From assembly GCA_029556545.1 (NCBI GenBank), contig JAKQEQ010000111.1, positions 1 to 64,000 on the forward strand: a DNA stretch of 64,000 bases, given 5' to 3'. Every line of letters begins with the position of its first letter. The first letter of the stretch is position 1. The notes beneath the pieces were generated by a model. The model saw only the letters and a list, made by a program, of their open reading frames with translations. It had not been told where the DNA came from and did not search any database. Of the stretch, positions 7,870 through 17,315 are shown piece by piece. Made by a program: the position numbers and the translations under genes. The stretch is from Candidatus Hydrogenedentota bacterium. Its GTDB lineage: Bacteria > Hydrogenedentota > Hydrogenedentia > Hydrogenedentales > JAGMZX01.

Positions 7870-9897
7870 ATGCTTACTTTGCCTGAAAAAGTGGTCTTCG
7901 CACTCGTGCTAGTGAGCGCGATCACGTACTTCGTGACGCGGACCGTCACGCTGGCGCGGCTGATACGGATCGGCAAGCCCGACGCCGATCAACGCGCGCG
8001 CGGTCTCAGGTCGGGCATTGTGAACGCCCTGATCGACGTCTTCTCGCAGCGCAAGGTGTTCCGCAAACCGCTGGTCGGCCTGTTGCACATTTTCATCGTA
8101 TGGGGCTTCTTCGTCTTTGCGGTCAATACGATCAATCACTTTGTGGGCGCGTTTGCGCCGGGATTCCATCTGTTTGGGTCGACGCGACTGGCATCGTGGT
8201 ATGCGTCGGTCGCGGATGTATTTGCCGTTCTAATTATCGTCGGGGTTGTCGGGTTGGCCGTGCGGCGGTATGTTTTCCGGCCCGAAAGCCTGACGCCGCG
8301 ATCGTTCGAGTCCGCCATTGTCTTCTTCGGCATTGGCGGCGCGATGGCCGCCTACCTGTTTTCCCATGCGACGGCAATCGCGATGGGCCGGCTTGATCAT
8401 GCGTCGTCTTATCTCGTTTCCAACGCCTTGGCCAGCCTGTTTGCGGATGTGAGCGGCGCGCCGCTGGCCGTGATTGCGCACGCGGCGTGGTGGGCGGACG
8501 CCCTGCAGCACCTGATGCTCGTGGCGCTGCTCGTGATTCCGACGAAGCACCTGCACCTGGTTGCGGGACCGATCAATCTCGCGCTGCCGCCGACGCGGGC
8601 GCGGGGACAGATGCGGAAGATGGACCTCGAGGATGAAACCGCCGAATCCTTCGGCGTCTCGAAGATTGACGGATTCTCCTGGAAACAACTGCTCGATCTT
8701 TACGCCTGTATCGAGTGCGGTCGTTGTCAGGATTATTGCCCGACGTACAACTCAGCGAAACCGCTCAAGCCGAAGCACCTGATCGTGGACCTGAAGGACC
8801 ACCTGCTACGTGACGGGCCGCAACTTCTTGCCGGCCGGAGCGACAGCGCGACGCAGCTCATCGGCGAGGTCGTGGACGTCGAGGCGGTCTGGGCGTGCAC
8901 GACGTGCATGGCGTGCGTTGCGCATTGCCCGATGGGCATCGAGCACGTGGACAAGTTGACCGACCTCCGGCGCTACCTGACGCTCACGGAGGCGGCCACC
9001 CCCGAGCAGGGGAACGTCGCGTTCCGCAACATGGAGACGGCGGGCAATCCGTGGGGCTTCGCGCAGTCGGAGCGCGCCGCGTGGGCCGCCGGGCTCGATG
9101 TGCCGGTCCTGGCGGACAAGGGCGCGACGGAGGTGTTGTACTGGGTCGGCTGCAGCGGGTCGTATGACGACCGGAGCAAGCGGATTTCGATCGCGATGGC
9201 GCGCATCCTCGGCGCGGCGGGCGTGGATTTCGCGATTCTCGGTGCGGAAGAACGGTGCAACTGCGAGAGCGCGCGCCGGCTCGGCAACGAGTACCTGTAC
9301 CAGACGGCCACGCAGGAGATTATCGAAACGCTCGGGCGTTATCGCTTCAAGCGCATCCTCACGACGTGCCCCCACTGCTTCAATACGTTCAAGAACGAAT
9401 ACCCGGATTTCGGGGGGCGTTTTGAGGTCGTTCACCACGCGGATTTCATTGCGGAATTGATCGCGAGCGGAAAACTTAGACTGCGATCGCGGCGCAACGG
9501 GCCGCTGGCCTTCCATGACTCGTGTTATCTCGGCCGCTATAACGGGCTGTATGAAGCGCCGCGAAGGGTTTTCGAGGCGGCGGGATATGACGTGGTTTCC
9601 GTGCCACGCGAACGGGAGCACGGCTTGTGCTGCGGCGCGGGCGGCGGGCGCATGTGGCTTGAGGAGACCATCGGCGAGAAGATCAACACGGTCCGCGCGC
9701 GGGAACTGCTCGGGACCGGCGCACGGGAGATCGGCGCGGCGTGTCCCTTCTGTATGACGATGCTCACGGACGGCGTGAAGGCGGAATCGGGCAACGCGGC
9801 ATCCGTGCACGACGTGGCGGAAGTGGTCGCCGCGCTTCTGGAGGACGCGCCGCGGGCCGCGACGGCGGCAACGAACGGAGGAAACGGGACGCCATGA
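7870..9897 (+). CDS. etfD: EtfD-like membrane FeS oxidoreductase (ETF:quinone reductase)
   Basis: A 675-residue membrane-bound heterodisulfide-reductase-related protein, of the type that accepts electrons from ETF and reduces menaquinone (EMO/EtfD). The first ~240 residues hold several transmembrane helices of a NarI-like cytochrome b domain. Two [4Fe-4S] motifs follow: Cys280-283-286-290 (CIECGRCQDYCP) and Cys343-346-349-353 (CTTCMACVAHCP). Two CCG-type cysteine domains then appear: GCSGSYD/CPHCFNTFKN, and HDSCYLGR/CCGAGGGR/CPFCMTM. The place between etfA and acyl-CoA dehydrogenases supports the role. Its stop overlaps the next start as ATGA. Confidence 0.9.
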   Translation: MLTLPEKVVFALVLVSAITYFVTRTVTLARLIRIGKPDADQRARGLRSGIVNALIDVFSQRKVFRKPLVGLLHIFIVWGFFVFAVNTINHFVGAFAPGFHLFGSTRLASWYASVADVFAVLIIVGVVGLAVRRYVFRPESLTPRSFESAIVFFGIGGAMAAYLFSHATAIAMGRLDHASSYLVSNALASLFADVSGAPLAVIAHAAWWADALQHLMLVALLVIPTKHLHLVAGPINLALPPTRARGQMRKMDLEDETAESFGVSKIDGFSWKQLLDLYACIECGRCQDYCPTYNSAKPLKPKHLIVDLKDHLLRDGPQLLAGRSDSATQLIGEVVDVEAVWACTTCMACVAHCPMGIEHVDKLTDLRRYLTLTEAATPEQGNVAFRNMETAGNPWGFAQSERAAWAAGLDVPVLADKGATEVLYWVGCSGSYDDRSKRISIAMARILGAAGVDFAILGAEERCNCESARRLGNEYLYQTATQEIIETLGRYRFKRILTTCPHCFNTFKNEYPDFGGRFEVVHHADFIAELIASGKLRLRSRRNGPLAFHDSCYLGRYNGLYEAPRRVFEAAGYDVVSVPREREHGLCCGAGGGRMWLEETIGEKINTVRARELLGTGAREIGAACPFCMTMLTDGVKAESGNAASVHDVAEVVAALLEDAPRAATAATNGGNGTP

Positions 9898-11036
9898 CCA
9901 CGGACTTTTTCGAGGAGGAACACCATCTTTTTCGCGAGAGCGTGCGGAAGTTTGTCGACGTCGAGATCATGCCGCATCGCGAACAGTGGGACAAGGACGG
10001 GATGGTCCCGCGCGAGTTGTGGCTGAAGGCGGGCGCGCAGGGCCTACTCTGCCCGGATGTGCCGGAGGAATACGGCGGGCTCGGCCTGAAGGATTACCGG
10101 TACAACCTCATTCTCGCGGAGGAACTGGTGCGGGCCAGCGGCGCGGGCGCGGGCTTCTGCGTCCACAGCGACATGGTCGTTCCCTATATCACGAATTACG
10201 GAACGGAAGAGCAGAAGCGGAAGTTCCTGCCGAGGGCGGTAAGCGGCGAGTGCATCACGGCGGTCGCCATGACCGAGCCGAACACGGGGAGCGACCTGAA
10301 CGGCATCCAGACGCGCGCGGAGCGGCACGGCGACTATTATCTGCTCAACGGGCAGAAAACCTTCATCACGAACGGCATCCTCAACGACATGGTGATTGTG
10401 GTCGCGCGCACGGACCCGGAGAAGGCGCACGGGGGCATCAGCCTGCTCATCGTCGAGCGCGGTATGGAAGGCTACGAGCGCGGACGCAAGCTCGAGAAGC
10501 TCGGCCTGCACGCGCAGGACACGGCGGAACTGTACTTCAAGGACGCGCGGGTGCCCGTCTCAAACCTCATCGGCGAGGAAGGCCAGGGTTTCGCGTACCT
10601 GATGCGGCAACTGCCGCAGGAGCGTCTGTCCATCGCGGCGTTGGCGGTGGGGGCGTCTCAAATGGCCCTCGATATTACGGTGGACTATTGCCGGGAACGC
10701 ACCGCGTTCGGCCGCCCCATCGGAAAGTTTCAACATAACCGCTTCAAACTCGCGGAAATGAAGACCGAGATCGAGCTGGGCCGCGTGTTCGTGCACCACT
10801 GCGTGTCGCTGCACAATCGGGGCGAACTGACCGCGGAGAAGGCGGCTATGGCGAAGTGGTGGACCACGGAAATGCAGTTGCGGGTGATTAACGCGGGCGT
10901 GCAACTGCACGGCGGCTACGGTTACATGCTGGAGTATCCCATCGCACGCGCCTACGCGGACGCGCGCGCGCAGACCATTTACGGCGGCACCACCGAGATC
11001 ATGAAGGAGATCATCGGGGCGTCCATGGGCTTCTGA
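9894..11036 (+). CDS. Acyl-CoA dehydrogenase, long-chain/isovaleryl type active site
   Basis: A 380-residue FAD enzyme making trans-2-enoyl-CoA and donating electrons to ETF. The start overlaps the EtfD stop (ATGA) with GGAGG upstream. Signatures are AMTEPNTGSD (FAD/substrate) and QLHGGYGYMLEYPIAR. The MCAD-type catalytic Glu is replaced by Gly (IYGGTTEI), but Glu243 is present in LPQERLSIA, where long-chain and isovaleryl-CoA dehydrogenases carry their base. The enzyme is thus predicted active, with long-chain or branched acyl-CoA preference (inference). Confidence 0.93.
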   Translation: MTTDFFEEEHHLFRESVRKFVDVEIMPHREQWDKDGMVPRELWLKAGAQGLLCPDVPEEYGGLGLKDYRYNLILAEELVRASGAGAGFCVHSDMVVPYITNYGTEEQKRKFLPRAVSGECITAVAMTEPNTGSDLNGIQTRAERHGDYYLLNGQKTFITNGILNDMVIVVARTDPEKAHGGISLLIVERGMEGYERGRKLEKLGLHAQDTAELYFKDARVPVSNLIGEEGQGFAYLMRQLPQERLSIAALAVGASQMALDITVDYCRERTAFGRPIGKFQHNRFKLAEMKTEIELGRVFVHHCVSLHNRGELTAEKAAMAKWWTTEMQLRVINAGVQLHGGYGYMLEYPIARAYADARAQTIYGGTTEIMKEIIGASMGF

Positions 11037-11063
11037 CACACGAACAAGGAGCATACGGCGATC

Positions 11064-12869
11064 ATGAGCAACGCACTAACCGACATGCGCAACCTGCGGT
11101 TCCTGCTGTACGAGGTGTTCAACGTCGAGGAGTTGACGAAGTACCCCTTCTACGCGGACCACTCGCGCGAAACCTTCGACATGGCGATCGACGCCGCGTA
11201 CCAACTTGCCCAGGAGGTCTTCTGGCCCTGTTTCCAGGAATGCGACCGGCTCGGGGTCGAGTTCGACGGCCAGCAGGTGCGGGTGCCCAAGAGCCTGCAC
11301 GAGGTCTGGCGGCACTACAAGGAGGGCGGATGGTTCGCGCCGCTGGTCGCCTACGAATACGGCGGCCAACAGTTTCCCCACGCCGTCTACGCCGCCGCGC
11401 TCTTCCTCTTCAACTGCGCGAACACGACCGCGGCCACTTACACCAGCGGGCCTTACGGCGCGGGACACCTCATCGAGGAATTCGGCGACGAGGCGATGAA
11501 GGCGAAGTATCTGCCGCCGCTGTACACGGGCGAATGGGGCGGCACCATGGCCTTGACCGAGCCGGACGTGGGCACCTCCGTCGGTGATATCAAGACGACC
11601 GCGGTGAAGGCGCCCGACGGCGACCACTACCTGATCAAGGGCGTGAAGCGTTTCATCACCAGCGGCGACCACGACATCACGGAAAACATCATCCACCCGG
11701 TGCTCGCGCGCATCGAGGACGCGCCGCCGGGGATCAAGGGGCTGAGCCTATTCCTCGTGCCGAAGTACCGCGTGAACGACGACGGCACGCCGGGCGCGTT
11801 CAACGACGTGGCGACGGCGGGCGTCGAGCACAAGATGGGCATCAAGGCGTCGGCCACGTGCACGCTCAATTTCGGCGAGCACGACGCCTGTCACGCCTGG
11901 CTTATCGGCGAGGCGAACAAGGGCCTCGAGTACATGTTCCAGTTGATGAACCGGGCGCGCATCTTTGTTGGCATCCAGGCCGTGGGCGGCGCGTCGGCGG
12001 CGTACCAGTGCGCGTTGGCATACGCGCGCGAACGACTCCAGGGCCGCGAGGTGACAAGTCGCGACCCGCTCGCGCCGCAGATTCCCATCATCGAGCACCC
12101 GGACGTGCGCACGATGCTTCTGCGGCAGAAGGCGTTCATCGAGGGGTGTGTCGGCATGATCCTCTACTGCGCGACGACGGCGGACATCCGGGAGCACACG
12201 GAGAACGAAGAGGAAAAAGAGCGCCTGCAACTGCTGCTTGAACTCCTCACGCCATGCTGCAAGGCCCACGGATCGGACGGCGCATTCGAGTCGATCCGGC
12301 TGGCGATGCAGTGCCTCGGCGGCGCGGGCTATTGCGAGGAGTACCCGGTCGCGCAGATGCTGCGCGACAACAAGGTCTTCTCGATCTACGAGGGTACAAA
12401 CGGTATCCAGGCGCTCGACCTGATCGGACGCAAGGTGCCGATGCAACAGGGCGCGGCGGTGCGCGCGCTGATGGAGGAAATCGGAAAGACGGTTGCGGAT
12501 GCCGCCGCGACGGAGGCGCTGAAGCCGCTGGCCGACAAAGTCCAGGAGGCGCTAAACGAGATCGGGATGACGCTGATGCACCTGGCGGGCGTCGGGCTCT
12601 CGGGCGACATACCGTTGTATATCGCCAACGCCACGATCTTCCTCGACATGTTCTCCCGGCTGATTATGTCGTGGCAGTTGTTGATTCAGGCGGTGACGGC
12701 GCAACGGGCGATCGACGGCGGTTCGAGCGACGACCCGTTCTATCGCGCGAAGATAGAGACCGCGCGGTTCTACGTGAACCAGGAACTGCCGCACGCACTC
12801 GCGACGGCGGGCCTCCTCCGCGGCAACGAACGCACCGCGCTCGACTTCAAGCCCGAGTGGTTCTCATAG
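11064..12869 (+). CDS. Acyl-CoA dehydrogenase with C-terminal extension (DmdC/FadE5-like)
   Basis: A 601-residue member of the large acyl-CoA dehydrogenase class, like DmdC (3-methylmercaptopropionyl-CoA) and mycobacterial FadE5. It has an N-terminal extension of ~40 residues, the standard core (ALTEPDVGTS, ITSGDHD, LGGAGYCEEYPVAQ) with the classical catalytic Glu443 in IYEGTNGIQ, and a C-terminal helical domain of ~130 residues. It starts 27 nt after the preceding dehydrogenase behind AAGGAG and is the last gene of the operon. The different base position from its neighbour suggests different acyl substrates. Confidence 0.93.
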   Translation: MSNALTDMRNLRFLLYEVFNVEELTKYPFYADHSRETFDMAIDAAYQLAQEVFWPCFQECDRLGVEFDGQQVRVPKSLHEVWRHYKEGGWFAPLVAYEYGGQQFPHAVYAAALFLFNCANTTAATYTSGPYGAGHLIEEFGDEAMKAKYLPPLYTGEWGGTMALTEPDVGTSVGDIKTTAVKAPDGDHYLIKGVKRFITSGDHDITENIIHPVLARIEDAPPGIKGLSLFLVPKYRVNDDGTPGAFNDVATAGVEHKMGIKASATCTLNFGEHDACHAWLIGEANKGLEYMFQLMNRARIFVGIQAVGGASAAYQCALAYARERLQGREVTSRDPLAPQIPIIEHPDVRTMLLRQKAFIEGCVGMILYCATTADIREHTENEEEKERLQLLLELLTPCCKAHGSDGAFESIRLAMQCLGGAGYCEEYPVAQMLRDNKVFSIYEGTNGIQALDLIGRKVPMQQGAAVRALMEEIGKTVADAAATEALKPLADKVQEALNEIGMTLMHLAGVGLSGDIPLYIANATIFLDMFSRLIMSWQLLIQAVTAQRAIDGGSSDDPFYRAKIETARFYVNQELPHALATAGLLRGNERTALDFKPEWFS

Positions 12870-12920
12870 GAAAAGGTCACCGTCCATTTCGGCCGGGGTC
12901 AACAAGAACAGTGGAATCTG

Positions 12921-14147
12921 CTACCTGGCCCAGTCGCAAATAAGACTGCGCAACGCGGCAATGCCGGTGGGATGCTCTCGGAGAGACAGGCCGCAGTTCC
13001 AGTTGTAGATTGCGATGAAGCGGCAGTCCCGGAACGACAATGTCCGCTCGAAATTGGCCCGCCATGCCGCCTCTCCGTCTCCCTGCCACCACCACTCCAC
13101 CGCGGCCCAGCGTCCATCGCCCAGCGTGTCCAACGCGACGCCGAGCCCGTCCGCCGAAGCCGGGTCGGTGAAATAGAGGCTCCAGCCCGGCGTCGCGTGC
13201 GGCGTGAACGCCGGCCACCAGGGCAGGGTCTTGTCCCAGGGCGCGTGGTTGCCGCCCTGGTGGGTGTAGACGAGTTCGCGCGGCAAGCCCGCGGCACGCG
13301 CCTCTTCGGTCAACATAACGAGGTAGTCGTGAACGATGCGTGCGACGTCATCCCGAGTGAGTTCGCCGGAGTCTTTGACGCCCGAGACGGTCGCGGCGGC
13401 GTAGCCGAGAGGTTGCAGCCCGCCGTGCCATCCCTTCGTGAAATCCAAACCGTATGTCGGATCGTCCGCCACCGGTTTATCGGCAAGCGCGTTGCCTTGG
13501 GGATAGTAATAGGCGTTCACGCCAATACTCGCTTCATGTCCCAGCTTTACCCCACCGAGAAGCCATTGCTTGTCTTGGGGCAAGGCTCGGCGCCATGCGG
13601 CAATTCGGGGCAATAGCCGCCTGAGCGCTTCCTGATGCGCGGCAATTACGGCGGGACTCGCCATGTTCATCATGGGCGACACGCGAACCTGATGTCCCCA
13701 ATTGCGCCAGCCGATCTTGACGGCGAGTTCCGGCCCCCACCCGGTCCACTCGACGTTTCGACGGTTCTCAGGGTCGAATCCCGGCCCGTCGGGGTCCCAC
13801 CAATTCCACAAATCGGGGCGATGGTCCCACCAGTTCATGCCATCGAGATTGACCAGCACCGGAACGCCGGTTTCGGCGCTCAGGGCAAGGAAGCGGTCCA
13901 AGCTTTGCGCCACGTTGTCCAAGTCATAATTGAGGAAGTCGAATATGAAGGAAACACCCAACCGCAGCTTCGGATTCTCACAGGCACCGATGGTCTCGCG
14001 TATTTCGTCGAATCCGTCCCGCGTGAAGCTTTCCGGTTTGTCCGCGCTCCATGCGACGCCCGGCGCGTGATTGATGAATACGTATCGCGGCATGGCGTCG
14101 CCCGCGCATAACACCATCATCAATGCGCCGACACAATAGGACGCCAT
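12921..14147 (-). CDS. Secreted protein of unknown function, possibly TIM-barrel glycosidase-like
   Basis: A 408-residue protein I do not recognise. ATG 14147 is chosen: AGGAG lies 12 nt upstream and a signal peptide follows (MASYCVGALMMVLCAGDAMP). It is rich in Trp and Tyr and in strand-like blocks resembling a (beta/alpha)8 barrel: LRLGVSFIFDFLN, VPVLVNLDGMNWWD, WLLGGVKLGHEAS and RFIAIYNWNCG. Acidic residues at strand ends (LGHEAS, AAVEWWW) could be catalytic, so a secreted glycosidase-like function is possible but not shown. It converges on the operon to its left. Confidence 0.5.
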   Translation of the reverse strand: MASYCVGALMMVLCAGDAMPRYVFINHAPGVAWSADKPESFTRDGFDEIRETIGACENPKLRLGVSFIFDFLNYDLDNVAQSLDRFLALSAETGVPVLVNLDGMNWWDHRPDLWNWWDPDGPGFDPENRRNVEWTGWGPELAVKIGWRNWGHQVRVSPMMNMASPAVIAAHQEALRRLLPRIAAWRRALPQDKQWLLGGVKLGHEASIGVNAYYYPQGNALADKPVADDPTYGLDFTKGWHGGLQPLGYAAATVSGVKDSGELTRDDVARIVHDYLVMLTEEARAAGLPRELVYTHQGGNHAPWDKTLPWWPAFTPHATPGWSLYFTDPASADGLGVALDTLGDGRWAAVEWWWQGDGEAAWRANFERTLSFRDCRFIAIYNWNCGLSLREHPTGIAALRSLICDWAR

Positions 14148-14208
14148 GCAGCGCGTACTCCTGCCTTCCGACCTGATTTCCATCAACCACCCGCGGCAAT
14201 GCGCGGTC

Positions 14209-15906
14209 TTACGGGTTCATTTCGTAGGCGTCCTTCAGGGGAAGCACCTGTTGCGTCCAGACACGATTGTAGCGGTCCGCGTCGAATTCGGGCTTCATGA
14301 TCATCTTGCGACAATACTCGACCTGTTCGGGGGTGGAACTGGGCTTGCCGAGCACCTGGAGCGCGAACTTCGAGAAGTCGCGCACCATGAAATCGAAAAT
14401 CTGGTCCACGAGGTCGTCGCCAATATCGTAGATGCGCGCGTTTTCGAGCACCAACTGGCCATAGACGACGAGCGTGAAGAGTTCGCCGATGCTCAGGAGC
14501 AGATCGATATCCTTTTGCTGATCCTTCGACGGTGGCGCGGCCATGAGCGATTCCTTGAACAACGCGATCTGTTTCTTGAAGACGTTCACGTTCGGCAGGT
14601 CGTAGCCGTCATAGGCGGCCGCGTAATCATGGAACTGGATTGCGCCGAGGCCGCGCGTCGGCCCCTGGTTGAACAGGAAGTCGTCGTTGCGCGGCTCGTT
14701 CTGTTGGGCCACTTCGGGAAACGCTTTCGGGTTGAAGAAGTAGTTCGGCATGAACTTGACGATGAGCGCGATATTGACGTGCACCGTGCCTTCGAGCTTG
14801 GGAAGCGCCCGGATGTCGCGGGCGGCCATCTCGAAGTACATGTCTTTCTCGAAGCCCTTGGCGGCGATGACGTCCCACATCAGGTTGATGACCTCCTCGC
14901 CCTGGGTGGTCACTTTCATCTTCACGACCGGGTTGTAGAGCAGATAGCGCCGGTCTTCCGGCGACGCAACGCGCATATAGTCCGCGGCGCGCAGCGCGAA
15001 CAGTTTCATGGCCACAAGCCGCGCGTAGGCGTCGGTGAACAACTGCTTCACATGGGGGAAATCGGTGACCTTCATGCCGTAGAGCGTGCGGTTCGCGGCG
15101 TGCTTGATCGCTTCGTACATGGCGTGGGTGCAGATGCCGATCGAGGCCCAACCAAGGTTGTACTTGCCGATATTGACCGTGTTCAACGCGCAGTCCCAGG
15201 CGTATTGGCCCCGGCTGAGAATCTCCGATTCCGGGACCGGATAACCCCGCAAGGCGAATTCGGACACATAGGACTGGCTGTTCACCACATTCTTGACCAA
15301 CTCGTATTTCTTGTGGCGGTAATTCGCGTTGAAGAATACGTAGTCGCCGGAATCGGCGAACTTGCCGAACACCGAGACCATCTCGGCCTCGTTGCCGTTG
15401 CCGATGTAGTATTTCGATCCGTTGGCCTTATAGCCGTTTTCGCCGTCGGGATCGAGCCGCATTTCAGTGGAGTAGACGTCCGCGCCGTGTTCCTTTTCCG
15501 AGAGGCCGAAGGCGAAGATGGCCCCCTCGTGGATCAGTTTCGCCGCGCGCCTTTTTAGCGCCTCGTTCTCGGCCATCCAAATGGGACCAAGCCCCAGAAT
15601 CGAAACCTGCCAGGTGTACCAGTAATGGAGACCGTAGAAGGCGAGAATCTCGTTAAACTCGCAATTCCGCCACGTATCCCAGCGGCAGTCGCCGTCGCCA
15701 TAGGCGGCGGGCGTCAGCAAGGTGGCGAAGAGTCTCTCCTGCTTCTGGAATTCGAGGAAATCGGCGTACCACTTGAAGGTGCGGTCGTCCTCTTTCACTC
15801 GGGCCAGACCCTTTCGCTCGAAGAAGTCAATCGTCTTGAGCATGATGTCGCGGGACCGTTCATCGGGATAAGGGCGCTTATGTTGCTTGGGGTTGAGCAG
15901 AATCAT
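14209..15906 (-). CDS. Acyl-CoA dehydrogenase/oxidase-fold protein, long form
   Basis: A 565-residue acyl-CoA dehydrogenase-fold flavoprotein of a less-studied long class. The N-terminal helical domain is followed by FGLSEKEHGADVYSTE and NGSKYYIGNGNEAE (substrate/FAD beta domain), then the C-terminal four-helix domain with NRTLYGMKVTDFPHVKQ and LPKLEGTVHVNIAL. The last stretch takes the place of the usual Y-E-G-T segment and supplies a Glu. The start is ATG 15906 behind GAGGTGA. It is not in the ETF operon and reads the opposite way. Substrate unknown. Confidence 0.85.
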   Translation of the reverse strand: MILLNPKQHKRPYPDERSRDIMLKTIDFFERKGLARVKEDDRTFKWYADFLEFQKQERLFATLLTPAAYGDGDCRWDTWRNCEFNEILAFYGLHYWYTWQVSILGLGPIWMAENEALKRRAAKLIHEGAIFAFGLSEKEHGADVYSTEMRLDPDGENGYKANGSKYYIGNGNEAEMVSVFGKFADSGDYVFFNANYRHKKYELVKNVVNSQSYVSEFALRGYPVPESEILSRGQYAWDCALNTVNIGKYNLGWASIGICTHAMYEAIKHAANRTLYGMKVTDFPHVKQLFTDAYARLVAMKLFALRAADYMRVASPEDRRYLLYNPVVKMKVTTQGEEVINLMWDVIAAKGFEKDMYFEMAARDIRALPKLEGTVHVNIALIVKFMPNYFFNPKAFPEVAQQNEPRNDDFLFNQGPTRGLGAIQFHDYAAAYDGYDLPNVNVFKKQIALFKESLMAAPPSKDQQKDIDLLLSIGELFTLVVYGQLVLENARIYDIGDDLVDQIFDFMVRDFSKFALQVLGKPSSTPEQVEYCRKMIMKPEFDADRYNRVWTQQVLPLKDAYEMNP

Positions 15907-16072
15907 GTCGTCACCTCGATTGGTTGATACTTCCGTAACCAGTCGCCGCGGAGCATAGCACAGAATACGTTCCTCCCGTGACAAGCGGGGCAATGGCCAC
16001 GGAGGCAAGTCATGTGGTCGGACGGTTCGGCCCTGGCGCCCCCCCCGGTCCACACTCGGCGCGCTGCCGTGC

Positions 16073-16564
16073 TTACGCCCCGGCTTCTCGCGCCGTCTCC
16101 TCCAGTTGATCCGCGCCGATTCCAAGCGCGAGCAGCCATGCGACGGCGTCGACCTTGCGGTAAATGCTCTCGGCGCAAAGGCCGAGGCCGTACCAGATGG
16201 GCGCGGAATACAGCATGATCTGGCCGTGCAGGTTGAAGGGCAGCCCCTCATAACTCCAGATACGCAGACCCAGTCCCCACGAGAACGCGAGTCCGGAAAC
16301 GTATTCCACAAGGTAGATGAGCAACATGTACGCGAAGGCGCGCGCGGGCAGAGGCAGACCCAGCCGGATCAGGCGCGCGGCCACGGGCATCAGCACCAGA
16401 CCCAGCAGCCCATAATCGATCATCATCCACGGCGAGGATTGTCCGTGCATGTTCCAGTTGCCGTTCCACGCCTGGAGAGCCGCCACGTAGAACACCTCGC
16501 CGAGCATGCCGCCCGCGGCGAATATCAGACATCGTATCGCTACTCGCTTCGTATTCGGATTCAT
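16073..16564 (-). CDS. Small integral membrane protein, CmpB-like (putative ABC transporter type IV)
   Basis: A 163-residue protein with four to five hydrophobic helices. The order W-x-Y-x4-NLHGQIMLYSAPIWYGLG matches the DUF-type putative ABC-transporter/CmpB family, whose function is not established. ATG 16564 is preferred to a TTG two codons upstream. No ABC ATPase lies beside it. Confidence 0.55.
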   Translation of the reverse strand: MNPNTKRVAIRCLIFAAGGMLGEVFYVAALQAWNGNWNMHGQSSPWMMIDYGLLGLVLMPVAARLIRLGLPLPARAFAYMLLIYLVEYVSGLAFSWGLGLRIWSYEGLPFNLHGQIMLYSAPIWYGLGLCAESIYRKVDAVAWLLALGIGADQLEETAREAGA

Positions 16565-16655
16565 GAGCAATGCCTTCGGCCCCGGCGCCGCCGCTTAGAC
16601 CGCCGCGCAATGACAACGGTTACAGTCGGCCGCCCGTCTCGCGTCCCGCGACGTA

Positions 16656-17159
16656 TCATGCGAATCCGGGTTCGTCGGCGGAGGGGCCGTAGAGGGACGG
16701 CAGGGGCACGTCGTGCATACGGAGGTAGACGGTCAACTGGCCGCGATGGTGGATGGTGTGGCTGATGAGGAAGGAACGCACGACGGCGACGCGGGGCAAC
16801 TCGATGACGGTTTTGCCGCCCACAGTCATGCGCCACGTAGCCAGCATATGCGCGTCGCTTTGCCCCGTCAATATGGCGACGGCCTGGGCGGCGTTGTCGT
16901 CGTGGGCTTGCAGCAGTTCGGCCCGGTTCGCGGCCAGGAAGGGCGTGTACGTTTCCGGGTTCATCTCGAATACGTCGGTCTGGACCATATCCTTGACCCA
17001 CAGGGGCGTCTCGGCGATGTGCGAGGCGAGTTGGCCGAGGCTCATGGATTTCTGATGCGGTTTCCAGCCCATCTGGTCCTCGGGGACGCGCTCGAGCACT
17101 TTGCGCGTGTTCGCGGCTTCGTAGGTGTATTCCTGGATGATGGCGTCGACGATGTTCAT
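16656..17159 (-). CDS. DinB-family protein
   Basis: A 167-residue four-helix-bundle protein of the DinB/YfiT superfamily (metal-dependent, thiol-transferase-like). The metal-binding His triad is intact: His47 (LASHIAE), His134 and His138 (LISHTIHHRGQL). The family's C-terminal end, RMHDVPLPSLYGPSADE, is present. Substrate and physiological role are unknown in most members. GGAG precedes the ATG. It lies downstream of purF after a repeat-filled gap. Confidence 0.9.
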   Translation of the reverse strand: MNIVDAIIQEYTYEAANTRKVLERVPEDQMGWKPHQKSMSLGQLASHIAETPLWVKDMVQTDVFEMNPETYTPFLAANRAELLQAHDDNAAQAVAILTGQSDAHMLATWRMTVGGKTVIELPRVAVVRSFLISHTIHHRGQLTVYLRMHDVPLPSLYGPSADEPGFA

Positions 17160-17200
17160 GGCGGGCTCCTTAAGCGTTCATGGCGCGGTGCGCGCTGGGT

Positions 17201-17254
17201 TATGGACGGTATGGACGATATGGACCAAGACGACCAAAGGGACCATAAGGACCA
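17201..17254. repeat. Six-unit degenerate 9-mer array (TATGGACGR)
   Basis: Six 9-nt units drift from TATGGACGG/TATGGACGA/TATGGACCA to AGACGACCA/AAGGGACCA/TAAGGACCA, between purF and the DinB gene. Related arrays are at 21172-21207, 29102-29128 and, more loosely, 32044-32079 and 55273-55299. Confidence 0.8.
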
Positions 17255-17315
17255 CGAGGCCAAAGAAACGAGCGGGACCACTTCGGTCGTATTGCGGTCG
17301 CGGCGTTGGGGCGCG

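Noticed and set aside
14209-16311. 700-residue form of the acyl-CoA dehydrogenase
   Set aside because: The first 135 residues are Arg/Ser-rich, out-of-family sequence; GAGGTGA before ATG 15906 marks the start.
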